A stretch of 64,000 nt of DNA from contig JAVBRK010000001.1 in assembly GCA_031548005.1 (NCBI GenBank), positions 40,924-104,923 on the forward strand, given 5' to 3'. Source of the stretch: BNXB01 sp031548005 (GTDB taxonomy: Bacteria > Bacteroidota > Bacteroidia > Bacteroidales > Azobacteroidaceae). Each line of letters starts with the position of its first letter. Position 1 is the stretch's first letter. Shown piece after piece: positions 8,519 to 17,753 of the stretch. A program made the position numbers and the translations under genes. Under the pieces are notes generated by a model that did no database searches, was not told the origin of the DNA, and saw nothing but the letters and a program-made list of their open reading frames with translations.

Positions 8519-9486
8519 GTATAAAAGCAGGAATTATCGGAGGTGCGGGCTATACCGCCGGAGAGTTGATCCGGTTATTGATCAACCATCCTCAGGTCGA
8601 AATCGTATTTGTTCACAGTACGAGCAATGCCGGGAATAAATTGACTGATGTTCACCAGGGACTGATCGGAGAAACAGACCTGATCTTTTCAGACCACCAC
8701 CCGTTTGGAAAACTCGATGTACTCTTTCTATGTTCAGCCCATGGCGACAGTAAAAAATTCATGGATGAGAACCTGATTCCGGAAAAATTAAGAGTCATCG
8801 ACCTGTCGACCGACTACCGGCATCAGGGTCCGGACAATCCTTTTGTATACGGACTTCCCGAACTCAACGTGGAAGGGATCAGAAGGACTAACCGGCTGGC
8901 CAATCCAGGCTGTTTCGCCACGGCCATTCAATTGGCTTTACTCCCGTTAGCAGCCAGCAGAATGCTTTCCGGGGAAGTTCACGTCCATGCCATTACCGGG
9001 TCGACAGGAGCCGGCGTTAAACCCTCATCCACTTCCCATTTCAGTTGGCGGGATAATAACATCTCGGTATACAAAGCTTTCGAGCACCAGCATCTTCAGG
9101 AAATCCGGGAATCGATCATAGAGCTTCAGGACGATTTCGACCAGGAGATTAATTTCATCCCGGTCCGGGGCAATTTTTCCAGGGGGATATTCGCCAGTAT
9201 CTATACAGAATGCGAATTAACGGAAGAAGAGATCCGGAACCTTTACAACGAGTATTACAACGATGCTCCGTTTACGTGGGTCACAGAGAAAAATCCGGAT
9301 CTGAAAGACGTGGTCAATACCAATAAATGTATCCTGCATTTGGAAAAACACGGAAATAAAGTATTTATTATTTCCGTAATAGACAATCTTTTAAAGGGAG
9401 CTTCAGGACAAGCCGTACAAAATTTCAACCTGATGTTCGGTTTGGATGAAAAAACAGGACTGCACCTGAAACCATCCGCATTTTAA
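8515..9486 (+). CDS. argC: N-acyl-gamma-glutamyl-phosphate reductase
   Basis: NADPH-dependent reduction of N-acylglutamyl phosphate to the semialdehyde. The dinucleotide-binding GGAGYTAGE is at 8-16, and the catalytic Cys-133 sits in ANPGCFATA. His-rich VHAITGSTGAG follows. At 323 aa it is the short form. If the pathway is N-succinylated as in Bacteroides fragilis, the substrate would be the succinyl rather than acetyl derivative; the sequence alone does not settle this. It overlaps argG by 4 bases and is followed by argD after 12 bases. Confidence 0.95.
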   Translation: MSIKAGIIGGAGYTAGELIRLLINHPQVEIVFVHSTSNAGNKLTDVHQGLIGETDLIFSDHHPFGKLDVLFLCSAHGDSKKFMDENLIPEKLRVIDLSTDYRHQGPDNPFVYGLPELNVEGIRRTNRLANPGCFATAIQLALLPLAASRMLSGEVHVHAITGSTGAGVKPSSTSHFSWRDNNISVYKAFEHQHLQEIRESIIELQDDFDQEINFIPVRGNFSRGIFASIYTECELTEEEIRNLYNEYYNDAPFTWVTEKNPDLKDVVNTNKCILHLEKHGNKVFIISVIDNLLKGASGQAVQNFNLMFGLDEKTGLHLKPSAF

Positions 9487-9498
9487 AAAATAAAGAAA

Positions 9499-10620
9499 AT
9501 GAATCTTTTCGACGTTTACCCACTATGGGATATTGAGCCTGTCAAAGCGCAAGGCTGTAAAGTTTACGATAGTAACGGGACAGAATATTTAGATTTTTAC
9601 GGAGGGCACGCTGTGATTTCAGTCGGTCACTCCCACCCATATTATGTACAGAAAGTAACGGATCAACTGAATAAAATCGGTTTTTACTCCAATTCTGTTG
9701 TCAATAACCTGCAAAAAGAAGTGGCCAAAAAATTGGGGAAAATCTCAGGCTATGACGATTATTCGCTGTTCCTGATCAATTCGGGCGCCGAAGCAAACGA
9801 GAATGCGCTAAAACTGGCATCGTTCCACAACGGGAGGAAAAAAATAGTCTCCTTTGCGAGTGCATTTCACGGACGTACATCGGCTACGGTAGGGGTCACG
9901 GATATCTCCCAGTACCGCGCCCCGGTAAACGAAAGCATGGATGTTGTTTTTCTTCCGCTCAACGATATTCCGGCTGTTAAAGAAGTTTTGCTCAAAGGAG
10001 ATGTTTCCTCCGTGATTATTGAAGGAATACAAGGGGTTGGAGGAATCCGTGTACCCCATCCGGATTTTCTACAGGAGCTTCACCGGATATGTAAAGAAAC
10101 CGGAACGATGCTAATCCTCGATGAAATCCAGTCCGGATACGGGCGAAGCGGACGTTTTTTTGCTCACCAGTATGCAGGAATACGACCCGACATCATTACT
10201 GTTGCCAAAGGAATGGGGAATGGATTTCCAATAGCAGGTGTGTTAATCAGTCCCGAATTTAAAGCCGTTCACGGACAACTCGGCACCACCTTCGGGGGAA
10301 ACCACCTGGCCTGTGCTGCTGCTATTGCTGTATTGGATATTATGAAGAACGAGAACCTGATCGAACAGGCGAATCTGGTCGGAGACTTTCTGATATCGGA
10401 ATTAAGAAAACTTCCGCAAATAAAAGAAGTCCGCGGACACGGGTTGATGATCGGATTGGAGTTTGGGGCACCAGTCAAAGAGATACGAAACCGGTTATTA
10501 TTTGAAGAAAAAGTATTTACAGGAGCCACCGGGACTCATGTTTTCAGATTATTACCCCCTTTATGTATCTCCATGTACGAGGCAGAAGAATTTCTGAAGA
10601 GATTCAAAAAAATTATTTGA
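9499..10620 (+). CDS. argD: N-acyl-ornithine aminotransferase
   Basis: Class-III PLP aminotransferase: LILDEIQSGYGRSG near 211-224 and PLP lysine 237 in VAKGMGNG. It transfers an amino group from glutamate to N-acylglutamate semialdehyde. The 373-residue length fits ArgD/AstC. Placement directly after argC and in the ArgR-controlled operon argues for biosynthesis rather than catabolic ornithine transamination. Its stop codon overlaps the -33 element of the proC promoter. Confidence 0.93.
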   Translation: MNLFDVYPLWDIEPVKAQGCKVYDSNGTEYLDFYGGHAVISVGHSHPYYVQKVTDQLNKIGFYSNSVVNNLQKEVAKKLGKISGYDDYSLFLINSGAEANENALKLASFHNGRKKIVSFASAFHGRTSATVGVTDISQYRAPVNESMDVVFLPLNDIPAVKEVLLKGDVSSVIIEGIQGVGGIRVPHPDFLQELHRICKETGTMLILDEIQSGYGRSGRFFAHQYAGIRPDIITVAKGMGNGFPIAGVLISPEFKAVHGQLGTTFGGNHLACAAAIAVLDIMKNENLIEQANLVGDFLISELRKLPQIKEVRGHGLMIGLEFGAPVKEIRNRLLFEEKVFTGATGTHVFRLLPPLCISMYEAEEFLKRFKKII

Positions 10621-10647
10621 TTCCAAGGAAGATTTTTCCTATATTTG
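10616..10647 (+). promoter_or_regulatory. Promoter for proC
   Basis: TTTG at 10616-10619, then 20 bases, then TATATTTG at 10640-10647, an exact TTTG-N20-TAnnTTTG match. The -33 element overlaps the argD stop codon. It would give a leader of about 90 bases before proC, so proC can be expressed without the ARG-box-controlled promoter. Confidence 0.6.
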
Positions 10648-10744
10648 TCTAAAAAATTTCAACGTTTTGAATAGCAAGAGTAGAAGCCAAACTTGTTTGA
10701 GTTATGCTGAGCCATGAGAAACGACTATTTAGAATAAACGAACT

Positions 10745-11542
10745 ATGAAACTGACAATTATCGGAGGTGGCAATATGGGAGGAGCTATTGCCCGCGGATT
10801 GGCATCCGGAAAGCTATTTAAAGCAGAGGATATCACCGTGATCGACATCAATAGAAGTACCCTGGAGGCATTGGAGAAAGACATTCCCGGTATCCGGGTC
10901 GTATGGTCCGATTATGAAGACCTGGAACAGGCGGATCTGATTATTCTGGCTGTAAAGCCCTGGCTGATAGAAGATGTTATCCTCGATATCAAATTCAAAT
11001 TGAATTACGAGAAACAGATGATCATTTCCATCGCCGCCAGGATTTCTTTTGAAATACTGGAAAAAGCATTGTCCAAAGCTTCGGATAACTATGCTATGCC
11101 GGCGCTCTTTCAGGTAATCCCTAATACCGCCATTGCAGTAGGCGAGAGTATGACGTTGATTGCAGCCAAAAATACTTCGGATGAACAAGAGAAGCAAGTC
11201 CTGAATATTTTCAACTGCCTGGGCAGAGCCATCCTGATTAATGAGGAAAAAATTCCGGCTGGTACGGCCCTGACCTCCTGCGGCATCGCCTTTCTGTTCC
11301 GTTACATCCGGGCTGCCATGCTGGCCGGGACTGAACTGGGTATTTCGCCCCAGGATTCCAGAGAGATGCTGGCCTATACCATGAAAGGAGCGGCCGAATT
11401 ACTGCTGCACACAGGAGCTAATCCCGAAGACGAGATCGATAAGGTAACCACACCCGGCGGGATCACTATCAAGGGAATCAATGAGTTGGAGGCCAATGGC
11501 TTCTCCAATGCAATTATAAAAGCCATAAAAATATGCCGGTAA
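10745..11542 (+). CDS. proC: Pyrroline-5-carboxylate reductase
   Basis: The last step of proline synthesis: P5C + NAD(P)H to proline. Rossmann motif GGGNMGGAIARG is at residues 7-18. The C-terminal family signature is well kept, with SCGIAFLFRYIRA near 178-190 and TTPGGITIKGINELE near 235-249. Length is 265 aa. It has its own promoter behind the arginine operon, which makes sense because P5C and ornithine metabolism meet here. Cytosolic. Confidence 0.95.
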   Translation: MKLTIIGGGNMGGAIARGLASGKLFKAEDITVIDINRSTLEALEKDIPGIRVVWSDYEDLEQADLIILAVKPWLIEDVILDIKFKLNYEKQMIISIAARISFEILEKALSKASDNYAMPALFQVIPNTAIAVGESMTLIAAKNTSDEQEKQVLNIFNCLGRAILINEEKIPAGTALTSCGIAFLFRYIRAAMLAGTELGISPQDSREMLAYTMKGAAELLLHTGANPEDEIDKVTTPGGITIKGINELEANGFSNAIIKAIKICR

Positions 11543-11561
11543 ACAGATAACTTGAATACCT

Positions 11562-12110
11562 ATGAATGAACAGATAAGACAAATTGCAGAACGACTGAAA
11601 GGATTGCGCGAATCACTCGATCTTTCGTATGAAGAAATGTCTGCGCAATGCAATAAGCAGCCTTTCGAGGTCGAATTATATGAGTCGGGAGATGTCGATA
11701 TTCCCATGAATTACCTGTTCGACATCGCTCAAAATCTCGGGGTGGAGACCTCAACACTGATTTCCGGCGAGGAACCCCGGATGAAAGCTTATTACCTGAC
11801 ACGACATGGTAAAGGGGTTTCAGTGGAACGAACCAAAGCTTATAAATACCAGGCATTAGCCAGTGGGTTTAAAAACCCGATGGCTCAACCATTTGAAGTA
11901 AATGTAGAACCGAATGAAAATCCGATTTACCTCAACACCCACGAAGGACAGGAATTCAACTACGTACTGGAAGGCCGCCTGCAATTCCGGATCAATGAAA
12001 AAGATCTGATCCTCGGGGAAGGAGACTCCATCTATTTCGATTCTTCAAATCCACACGGAATGAAGGCGTTGGATGGTAAACCGGTGAAATTTTTAGCGAT
12101 TATATTATGA
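11562..12110 (+). CDS. XRE-family regulator with C-terminal cupin
   Basis: Residues 1-65 form a Cro/C1-type helix-turn-helix (LSYEEMSAQCNKQPFEVELYE region). Residues about 105-180 form a cupin with metal-ligand-like HEGQEFNYVLEG and SSNPHGMKAL. This fusion usually acts as a repressor sensing a small carboxylate or similar ligand. Its stop overlaps the start of the following acyl-CoA ligase by 4 bases (ATGA), so it most likely controls that ligase and both respond to the ligase substrate or product. The ligand is not predictable from sequence. Confidence 0.88.
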   Translation: MNEQIRQIAERLKGLRESLDLSYEEMSAQCNKQPFEVELYESGDVDIPMNYLFDIAQNLGVETSTLISGEEPRMKAYYLTRHGKGVSVERTKAYKYQALASGFKNPMAQPFEVNVEPNENPIYLNTHEGQEFNYVLEGRLQFRINEKDLILGEGDSIYFDSSNPHGMKALDGKPVKFLAIIL

Positions 12111-13759
12111 TTGAAAAATATATTCCTCAAACATCTTTCAAAAACCAGGAAGAGTTTAACGCCAATTTCAGGATCCATGTTCCTGATCATTTCAACTTTG
12201 CATACGATATTGTAGACGAATGGGCCGGAAAAGAACCTCAAAAAAGGGCATTGTGTTGGACGAATGACAAAGGAGAGCATATCGATTTTACATTTTCCGA
12301 TCTCAAAAAGCAAAGCGATGCAGCAGCCTCTTTTTTTCAATCCTTAGGAATCGGGAAAGGCGATATGGTCATGCTGATTCTCAAACGCCGCTACCAATAT
12401 TGGTTTGCAATTCTCGGACTGCATAAAATCGGAGCCATAGCCATCCCGGCTACACATTTGCTGACAAAAAAAGACATTGTTTACCGTTGTAATGCCGCCG
12501 ATATTAAAGCCATTGTCACGATCGGCGAACCGGAAGTGACACAGCATATCACCGACGCCATGCCGGAATCTCCGACTGTTAAGCATCTGATTTCCATCGG
12601 TCCGGAAATACCGGAAGGATGGCTCGACTTTCAGAAAGGGCTATCCGGCAGCGCTCCTTTTATCCGCCCGAAACAAGTCAATACAAACGATGATATTTCC
12701 CTGCTGTATTTTACTTCAGGAACAACAGGCAACCCTAAAATGGTGATTCATAATTTTGCTTACCCTCTGGGACATATTGTTACTGCGGGTTTCTGGCAAA
12801 ACCTCCGGGAAGACAGCCTGCACCTCACACTGGCCGACACCGGATGGGCCAAAGCAGCCTGGGGAAAAATCTACGGACAATGGATTATGGGAGCTTGTGT
12901 ATTCGTCTACGATCATGAAAAATTCATTCCGGCCGACCTGTTGCAGATTCTCCAGGATTACCGGGTGACTTCTTTCTGCGCCCCTCCTACCGTATTCCGG
13001 TTTATGATCCGGGAAAATATCGGGAAATACGACCTTTCGTCGCTTAAATATTGCACCATAGCCGGCGAACCCCTCAACCCATCGGTATACCAGGCTTTCC
13101 TGAAAGCGACAGGAATCAAATTAATGGAAGGTTTCGGACAAACTGAAACTACCGTGACCATCGCAACATTCCCCTGGATGGAACCCAAACCGGGCTCAAT
13201 GGGAATACCCAGTCCGGCCTACGACATGGATTTAATTACCCCCGACGGCCGTAGCGCAGAAGACGGAGAACAAGGAGAAATTATTTTCCGCACCGACAAA
13301 GGACGCCCGTTAGGATTGTTCATGGGATATTACCGTGATCCGGAACTGACGGAGAACGTTTATCACAATCATATTTACCATACCGGCGATATTGCCTGGC
13401 GGGACGAAGACGGCTATTATTGGTTCGTGGGACGTAACGACGATGTAATCAAAAGCTCAGGATACCGGATTGGTCCGTTTGAAGTAGAAAGCGCCCTGAT
13501 GACACACCCTTCTGTTGTGGAATGTGCGATTACCGGCGTGCCCGATGAAGTACGCGGACAAGTAGTCAAAGCCACTATCGTACTGGCTTCCGACTATAAA
13601 AACAGAGCCGGAGAGGAATTGATTAAAGAAATTCAAAATCATGTCAAGGAAGTAACGGCTCCTTATAAATACCCCCGGATCATTGAGTTTGTAAATGAGC
13701 TTCCCAAAACGATCAGCGGGAAAATACGCCGGGTAGAAATCCGGGGAAAAGGCAAATAG
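12107..13759 (+). CDS. Acyl-CoA ligase (acetyl/medium-chain AMP-binding type)
   Basis: ANL-superfamily adenylating enzyme. The phosphate-binding loop YFTSGTTGNPK is near 203-213, GFGQTETT near 343-350, the hinge/ribose Asp in HTGDIAWRDEDGYYW, and the C-terminal catalytic lysine in KTISGKIRR near 535-543. The 550-residue length and overall pattern are closest to the ACSM/acetyl-CoA-synthetase-like group. The acid substrate (acetate, propionate, branched or aromatic acid) is not determined. It is translationally coupled to an XRE-cupin regulator. Confidence 0.88.
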   Translation: MIEKYIPQTSFKNQEEFNANFRIHVPDHFNFAYDIVDEWAGKEPQKRALCWTNDKGEHIDFTFSDLKKQSDAAASFFQSLGIGKGDMVMLILKRRYQYWFAILGLHKIGAIAIPATHLLTKKDIVYRCNAADIKAIVTIGEPEVTQHITDAMPESPTVKHLISIGPEIPEGWLDFQKGLSGSAPFIRPKQVNTNDDISLLYFTSGTTGNPKMVIHNFAYPLGHIVTAGFWQNLREDSLHLTLADTGWAKAAWGKIYGQWIMGACVFVYDHEKFIPADLLQILQDYRVTSFCAPPTVFRFMIRENIGKYDLSSLKYCTIAGEPLNPSVYQAFLKATGIKLMEGFGQTETTVTIATFPWMEPKPGSMGIPSPAYDMDLITPDGRSAEDGEQGEIIFRTDKGRPLGLFMGYYRDPELTENVYHNHIYHTGDIAWRDEDGYYWFVGRNDDVIKSSGYRIGPFEVESALMTHPSVVECAITGVPDEVRGQVVKATIVLASDYKNRAGEELIKEIQNHVKEVTAPYKYPRIIEFVNELPKTISGKIRRVEIRGKGK

Positions 13760-13834
13760 AAACAAAACTGTTTTCAAAGATTGCCCGATCGTATTACAAA
13801 AAATATTAACTTTGCCGTTGAAGCATCTTAATAA

Positions 13835-14338
13835 ATGGATAAAGACAAGATCAGAGATATTGTAAAACAGAAGTTTACAGACTACCTCACGGCAAAAAAG
13901 TGCAGAAAAACACCGGAAAGGTACGCCATACTGGATTTAATATACTCAAAATCAGGGCATTTTGACATGGATTCGCTGTATGAAGCCATGAATGAGCAAA
14001 ACTTCAGGGTAAGCCGGGCTACTTTATACAATACAATGCAGTTGTTGCTCGATTGTAAGCTTGTACTCAAACACCAGTTCGGGAGTAACCAATCTTACTA
14101 TGAAAGGGCTTATAACAATGATTTTCATCATCATTTGATCTGCAATCAATGTGGCTCTGTTCAGGAGTATAAAGATCCGGAAATGAAAGAAGTGATACAA
14201 AATAAAAAAATCAAACGGTTTACTCCAACGCTTTATAGCCTGTATATTTTCGGAATATGCGGGAAATGTATGTCCAGTATTAAAAAAAAACAAAAATTAA
14301 CTCAGGATAACGTTCAAAAATCAACTAAAAGAAAATGA
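13835..14338 (+). CDS. Fur-family transcriptional regulator
   Basis: Winged-helix plus dimerisation domain, 167 aa. The recognition region VSRATLYNTMQLLLD is near residues 52-66. HHHLICNQCG near 98-107 and FGICGKCMSS near 140-149 provide two CxxC pairs for a structural zinc. The subfamily (Fur, Zur, PerR) cannot be assigned. A -7-like element TAACTTTG (13807-13814) precedes it. It overlaps purA by 4 bases (ATGA), an unusual link between a metal or redox regulator and purine synthesis. The tail is lysine-rich. Confidence 0.9.
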   Translation: MDKDKIRDIVKQKFTDYLTAKKCRKTPERYAILDLIYSKSGHFDMDSLYEAMNEQNFRVSRATLYNTMQLLLDCKLVLKHQFGSNQSYYERAYNNDFHHHLICNQCGSVQEYKDPEMKEVIQNKKIKRFTPTLYSLYIFGICGKCMSSIKKKQKLTQDNVQKSTKRK

Positions 14339-15603
14339 AAGTAGATGTTTTGTTGGGATTACAGTGGGGTGATGAAGGCAAAGGAAAAGTAGTCGATGTA
14401 CTGACCCCAGAATATGATATTATCACCCGGTTTCAGGGAGGCCCTAATGCCGGCCATACCCTGGAATTCGAAGGAAAAAAATATGTTTTACGTTCGATTC
14501 CATCAGGCATTTTCCAGGGAGGAAAAACCAATATTATCGGAAACGGAGTCGTACTCGATCCCGCTTTATTCAAAGCCGAAGCCGAATCGCTGGCAGCTTC
14601 CGGTCACGACCTGACACAGCGTCTGCTCATCTCAAAAAAGGCTCATCTCATTTTACCGACTCACCGGATTCTGGACCTTGCTTACGAAAATGCCAAAGGA
14701 AGTGACAAAATCGGCACTACCGGAAAGGGAATCGGACCGGCTTACACCGATAAAGTCAGCCGTAACGGATTAAGAGTGGGCGACATACTCCATGACTTCG
14801 AAGTAAAATACAAAGCAGCAGTCTCCCGTCATGAGGAGATCCTGAAGCAGATGAACTTCGACTACGACCTGAAAGCCATTGAAAAAGAATGGCTCGAAGG
14901 GATTGAATATCTGAAGAAATTCCGGTTGATCGACTCCGATCATTTAATCAACAAATATCTGGCTGAAAGCAAAACAATATTAGCAGAAGGAGCACAGGGA
15001 ACAATGCTCGATGTGGACTTCGGGTCCTATCCGTTTGTCACGTCTTCCAATACCATCTGTGCAGGAGCCTGTACTGGATTGGGAATCGCCCCGCGCAAAA
15101 TCGGAGAAGTATACGGCATTTTCAAGGCGTATTGCACCCGCGTCGGAAGCGGCCCTTTTCCAACTGAGCTTTTTGACGAAACCGGCGAATTGATGCGCAA
15201 AAACGGATGCGAGTTCGGGTCTGTCACCGGACGTCCCAGACGTTGCGGCTGGATCGACCTGGTAGCGCTGCGCTACGCCATTATGATTAACGGAGTAACC
15301 CAGTTGATCATGATGAAGAGCGATGTCATGGACAATTTCGATACGATCAAAGCCTGTATTGCCTATGAAACCGATGGTGTCGAAACTGCCGATTTTCCTT
15401 TTGAGATCACAGATAATCTGAAACCGGTATACGTAGAAATTCCCGGCTGGAAGACCGATATGACAAAGATGCAGAGCGAAAATGAATTTCCGGAAGAATT
15501 CAATGCCTATTTGACATTCCTGGAAGAGTCATTGGGAGTAAATATTAAAATTGTTTCTGTAGGGCCCGACAGGGCTCAAACAATCATCCGGTACGCAGAC
15601 TGA
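14335..15603 (+). CDS. purA: Adenylosuccinate synthetase
   Basis: GTP-dependent ligation of IMP and aspartate, the first committed step to AMP. The N-terminal GDEGKGK P-loop with catalytic Asp is near residues 12-18 and the GPNAGHT segment with catalytic His near 37-43. GTTGKGIGPAYTDK near 128-141 and TGRPRRCGWIDL near 296-307 are hallmark IMP and GTP contacts. Length 422 aa. It is coupled by a 4-base overlap to the Fur-family gene. A 117-base gap separates it from the next gene. Confidence 0.97.
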   Translation: MKVDVLLGLQWGDEGKGKVVDVLTPEYDIITRFQGGPNAGHTLEFEGKKYVLRSIPSGIFQGGKTNIIGNGVVLDPALFKAEAESLAASGHDLTQRLLISKKAHLILPTHRILDLAYENAKGSDKIGTTGKGIGPAYTDKVSRNGLRVGDILHDFEVKYKAAVSRHEEILKQMNFDYDLKAIEKEWLEGIEYLKKFRLIDSDHLINKYLAESKTILAEGAQGTMLDVDFGSYPFVTSSNTICAGACTGLGIAPRKIGEVYGIFKAYCTRVGSGPFPTELFDETGELMRKNGCEFGSVTGRPRRCGWIDLVALRYAIMINGVTQLIMMKSDVMDNFDTIKACIAYETDGVETADFPFEITDNLKPVYVEIPGWKTDMTKMQSENEFPEEFNAYLTFLEESLGVNIKIVSVGPDRAQTIIRYAD

Positions 15604-15644
15604 AAGTATCATGCGTATGACAGAAATGAAAACTGAACACTTTT

Positions 15645-15658
15645 GGCAATGTTTTTGT
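15645..15658 (+). promoter_or_regulatory. Weak sigma-54-like element before the membrane zinc peptidase
   Basis: GGCA followed by TTTGT with the GG and the distal GT separated by 10 bases (GG 15645-15646, GT 15657-15658), resembling a -24/-12 element but with T in place of the consensus C at -12. It lies about 60 bases before the start codon. No good TAnnTTTG promoter is visible in the same gap. Confidence 0.25.
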
Positions 15659-15720
15659 TGATCTAAAGGGGGTGAGTGTTTTTTATTGATGTAACAAATT
15701 AAAAAAACGAAATTAAAATT

Positions 15721-16413
15721 ATGGTAACTTATTGGATATTATTTGGAGCTATTGCCATTGCAAGCTGGTTAGTTTCATGGAACCTGAAACGCAAATTTGC
15801 CGAATACTCCCGGATTCCGCTGGGGAACGGAATGACCGGGAAAGAAGTAGCAGAGAAAATGCTGCATGAAAACGGGATCGACGATGTAACAGTAATTTCG
15901 ACACAAGGATCTCTGACCGACCACTATAACCCGGGAAACAAAACGGTAAACCTGAGTGAAGACGTCTATGCAAGCGATAGTGTTGCTGCTGCCGCAGTAG
16001 CCGCTCATGAGTGCGGACATGCCATACAGCATGCTAAAGCTTACGGCCCTTTGAAGATGCGTTCCAACATGGTTCCGGTAGTGAGTTTCGCTTCCAAATG
16101 GGTCACCTGGATCCTGCTGGGAGGCATGATTCTGCTGGGTAACGGAAGTAAGATCGGATCGACCATCCTGCTGGTCGGTATCGGACTGTTTGCGATGACC
16201 ACCCTGTTCAGCTTTGTAACCCTCCCTGTTGAAATCGATGCCAGCAAACGGGCGCTGGGTTGGTTGAACCGTTCAGGTATCACCAATGTACACAATCATG
16301 ATAAGGCAGAAAGCGCCCTGCGTTCGGCAGCTTATACTTATGTGGTAGCCGCTTTAGGCTCTCTGGCTACTCTGCTTTATTATATCATGATATTCCTTGG
16401 AAGAAGAGATTAA
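15721..16413 (+). CDS. Membrane zinc metallopeptidase (YugP / Zn_peptidase_2 type)
   Basis: HECGHAIQHA near residues 98-107 gives an HExxH zinc motif. It lies between an N-terminal membrane segment (about 4-20) and two or three C-terminal hydrophobic segments (about 118-165 and 200-226). The layout and length (230 aa) match the YugP-like neutral zinc metallopeptidases, whose substrate is unknown. EIDASKRA near 164-171 could supply the third ligand. It is followed 26 bases later by a DUF151 gene. Confidence 0.88.
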   Translation: MVTYWILFGAIAIASWLVSWNLKRKFAEYSRIPLGNGMTGKEVAEKMLHENGIDDVTVISTQGSLTDHYNPGNKTVNLSEDVYASDSVAAAAVAAHECGHAIQHAKAYGPLKMRSNMVPVVSFASKWVTWILLGGMILLGNGSKIGSTILLVGIGLFAMTTLFSFVTLPVEIDASKRALGWLNRSGITNVHNHDKAESALRSAAYTYVVAALGSLATLLYYIMIFLGRRD

Positions 16414-16439
16414 TCCCTTCAGACGATAAAAAGTAAGGC

Positions 16440-17036
16440 ATGCAAAGAGTTAAATTAAACGTATTAGGTATCACCTTCAGCCAGGTACAAGCCGGAGCTT
16501 ACGCTCTGGTACTGGCTGAGGAAGGTGGTGTCCGCAGGGTGCCGATTATTATCGGAACACCGGAGGCCCAGTCGATCGCTATCTTTCTCGAAGGTCTGCA
16601 CCCCCCCCGTCCGTTAACGCATGAACTCTTTCTCTCGTTTGCCGAAGCGTTGAAAGTAAACCTGAAAGAAATTCTTATTTATAAATTTGAAGAAGGTGTT
16701 TTCTTTTCTGAACTGATTTTTGAACAGGAAGAAAAAGAAATTGTAATCGACTCCCGGACTTCAGATGCCATTGCATTGGCTGTACGTACCGGCTCTCCGA
16801 TCTATACTACCGAAGAAATTATGCAGGAAGCCGGAATTATCATGGAAGACGACCTCAACAACGAAGAAAACACTCCTGCAGAAGAACTGCAAAACAAACC
16901 CTCATTTTCATACGATACGATGAATCTTGAGGAACTGGAAAGTTCCCTGAATGACGCCATCGGTATGGAGGACTATGAAAAAGCATCCCAAATAAGGGAC
17001 CTGATCAATACAAAGAAAAAAAATCCGGGTTCCTGA
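16440..17036 (+). CDS. DUF151 bifunctional-nuclease-family protein with UVR motif
   Basis: Residues about 1-130 form the DUF151/BFN domain, with characteristic RRVPIIIGTPEAQSIA near 28-43 and IDSRTSDAIALAVR near 103-116. Residues about 160-195 form a UvrB/UvrC-type motif (LEELESSLNDAI followed by EKASQIRDLI), a known domain combination. Plant relatives have nuclease activity on DNA and RNA; the bacterial role is uncertain. Its 3' end faces pepE with 12 bases between the stop codons. Confidence 0.85.
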   Translation: MQRVKLNVLGITFSQVQAGAYALVLAEEGGVRRVPIIIGTPEAQSIAIFLEGLHPPRPLTHELFLSFAEALKVNLKEILIYKFEEGVFFSELIFEQEEKEIVIDSRTSDAIALAVRTGSPIYTTEEIMQEAGIIMEDDLNNEENTPAEELQNKPSFSYDTMNLEELESSLNDAIGMEDYEKASQIRDLINTKKKNPGS

Positions 17037-17048
17037 CCTCCTCTGAAA

Positions 17049-17753
17049 CTACAACAAAAAAGAAAAGTCAGCCAACGCATCCATCTCGTAAAAGTCCTGG
17101 CCTTTCCGGAATATCCGGGCGGTACGATCTCCTACCAGGCGGAGCTTCTTCCCTTCGAGTCTCAGTAGAGTTGATTCCCGTAAGCCAATGACATATACTT
17201 CCGGATTAAGTTCCAGAAATTCAATGATCCGGTCTTCCCGGGTTTCCCCTCCGAATCCTTCGGGGTGCACGTCTAAGAAATGAGGATTGATCTGGAACGG
17301 AACCAGGCCGAGCGTATCAAAACTAACCGGATCGATAATCGGCATATCGTTAGTTGTACGAAGCGTAGGACAAGCCACATTGCTACCCGCACTCCAACCG
17401 ATATAGGGAGCTCCTGAGCGCACCTTCTTCCGGATAGGCTCCATCAGATTATTCAGATGCATTTGTTGTACCAAACGCCAGGTATTACCGCCGCCAACGA
17501 CAATTGCATCGGCTTCTTCTATCGCTTTTACAGGATCCGGAAACCGGTGAATCCCCACCACATGATGCCCTATTTCGGCAAAACGAGCCTCTACTTTCGC
17601 TTCATAGTCATCATAACTGAAACGTACAGCAGCATAAGGTATAAAAACAGCAGTAACCGGCTTACTTCCTAAAAAGTCCCGGATCTCCTGCTTGGGATAA
17701 TCCAGATAAGCCTCTCCCGGATTAGTCGAATTACTTAATAATAATAATCTCAT
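17049..17753 (-). CDS. pepE: Dipeptidase E (alpha-aspartyl dipeptidase)
   Basis: Serine peptidase family S51, which hydrolyses Asp-X dipeptides in the cytosol. The Salmonella triad Ser-120, Asp-135, His-157 maps here to Ser-121 in GWSAGSN, Asp-136 in TTNDMPI and His-158 in INPHFLD, all shifted by one residue. The GGGNTWRL segment near 87-94 is also typical. Length is 234 aa. It overlaps the upstream M24 peptidase by 4 bases, so the two peptidases are co-translated and probably process related peptides. Confidence 0.95.
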   Translation of the reverse strand: MRLLLLSNSTNPGEAYLDYPKQEIRDFLGSKPVTAVFIPYAAVRFSYDDYEAKVEARFAEIGHHVVGIHRFPDPVKAIEEADAIVVGGGNTWRLVQQMHLNNLMEPIRKKVRSGAPYIGWSAGSNVACPTLRTTNDMPIIDPVSFDTLGLVPFQINPHFLDVHPEGFGGETREDRIIEFLELNPEVYVIGLRESTLLRLEGKKLRLVGDRTARIFRKGQDFYEMDALADFSFLL

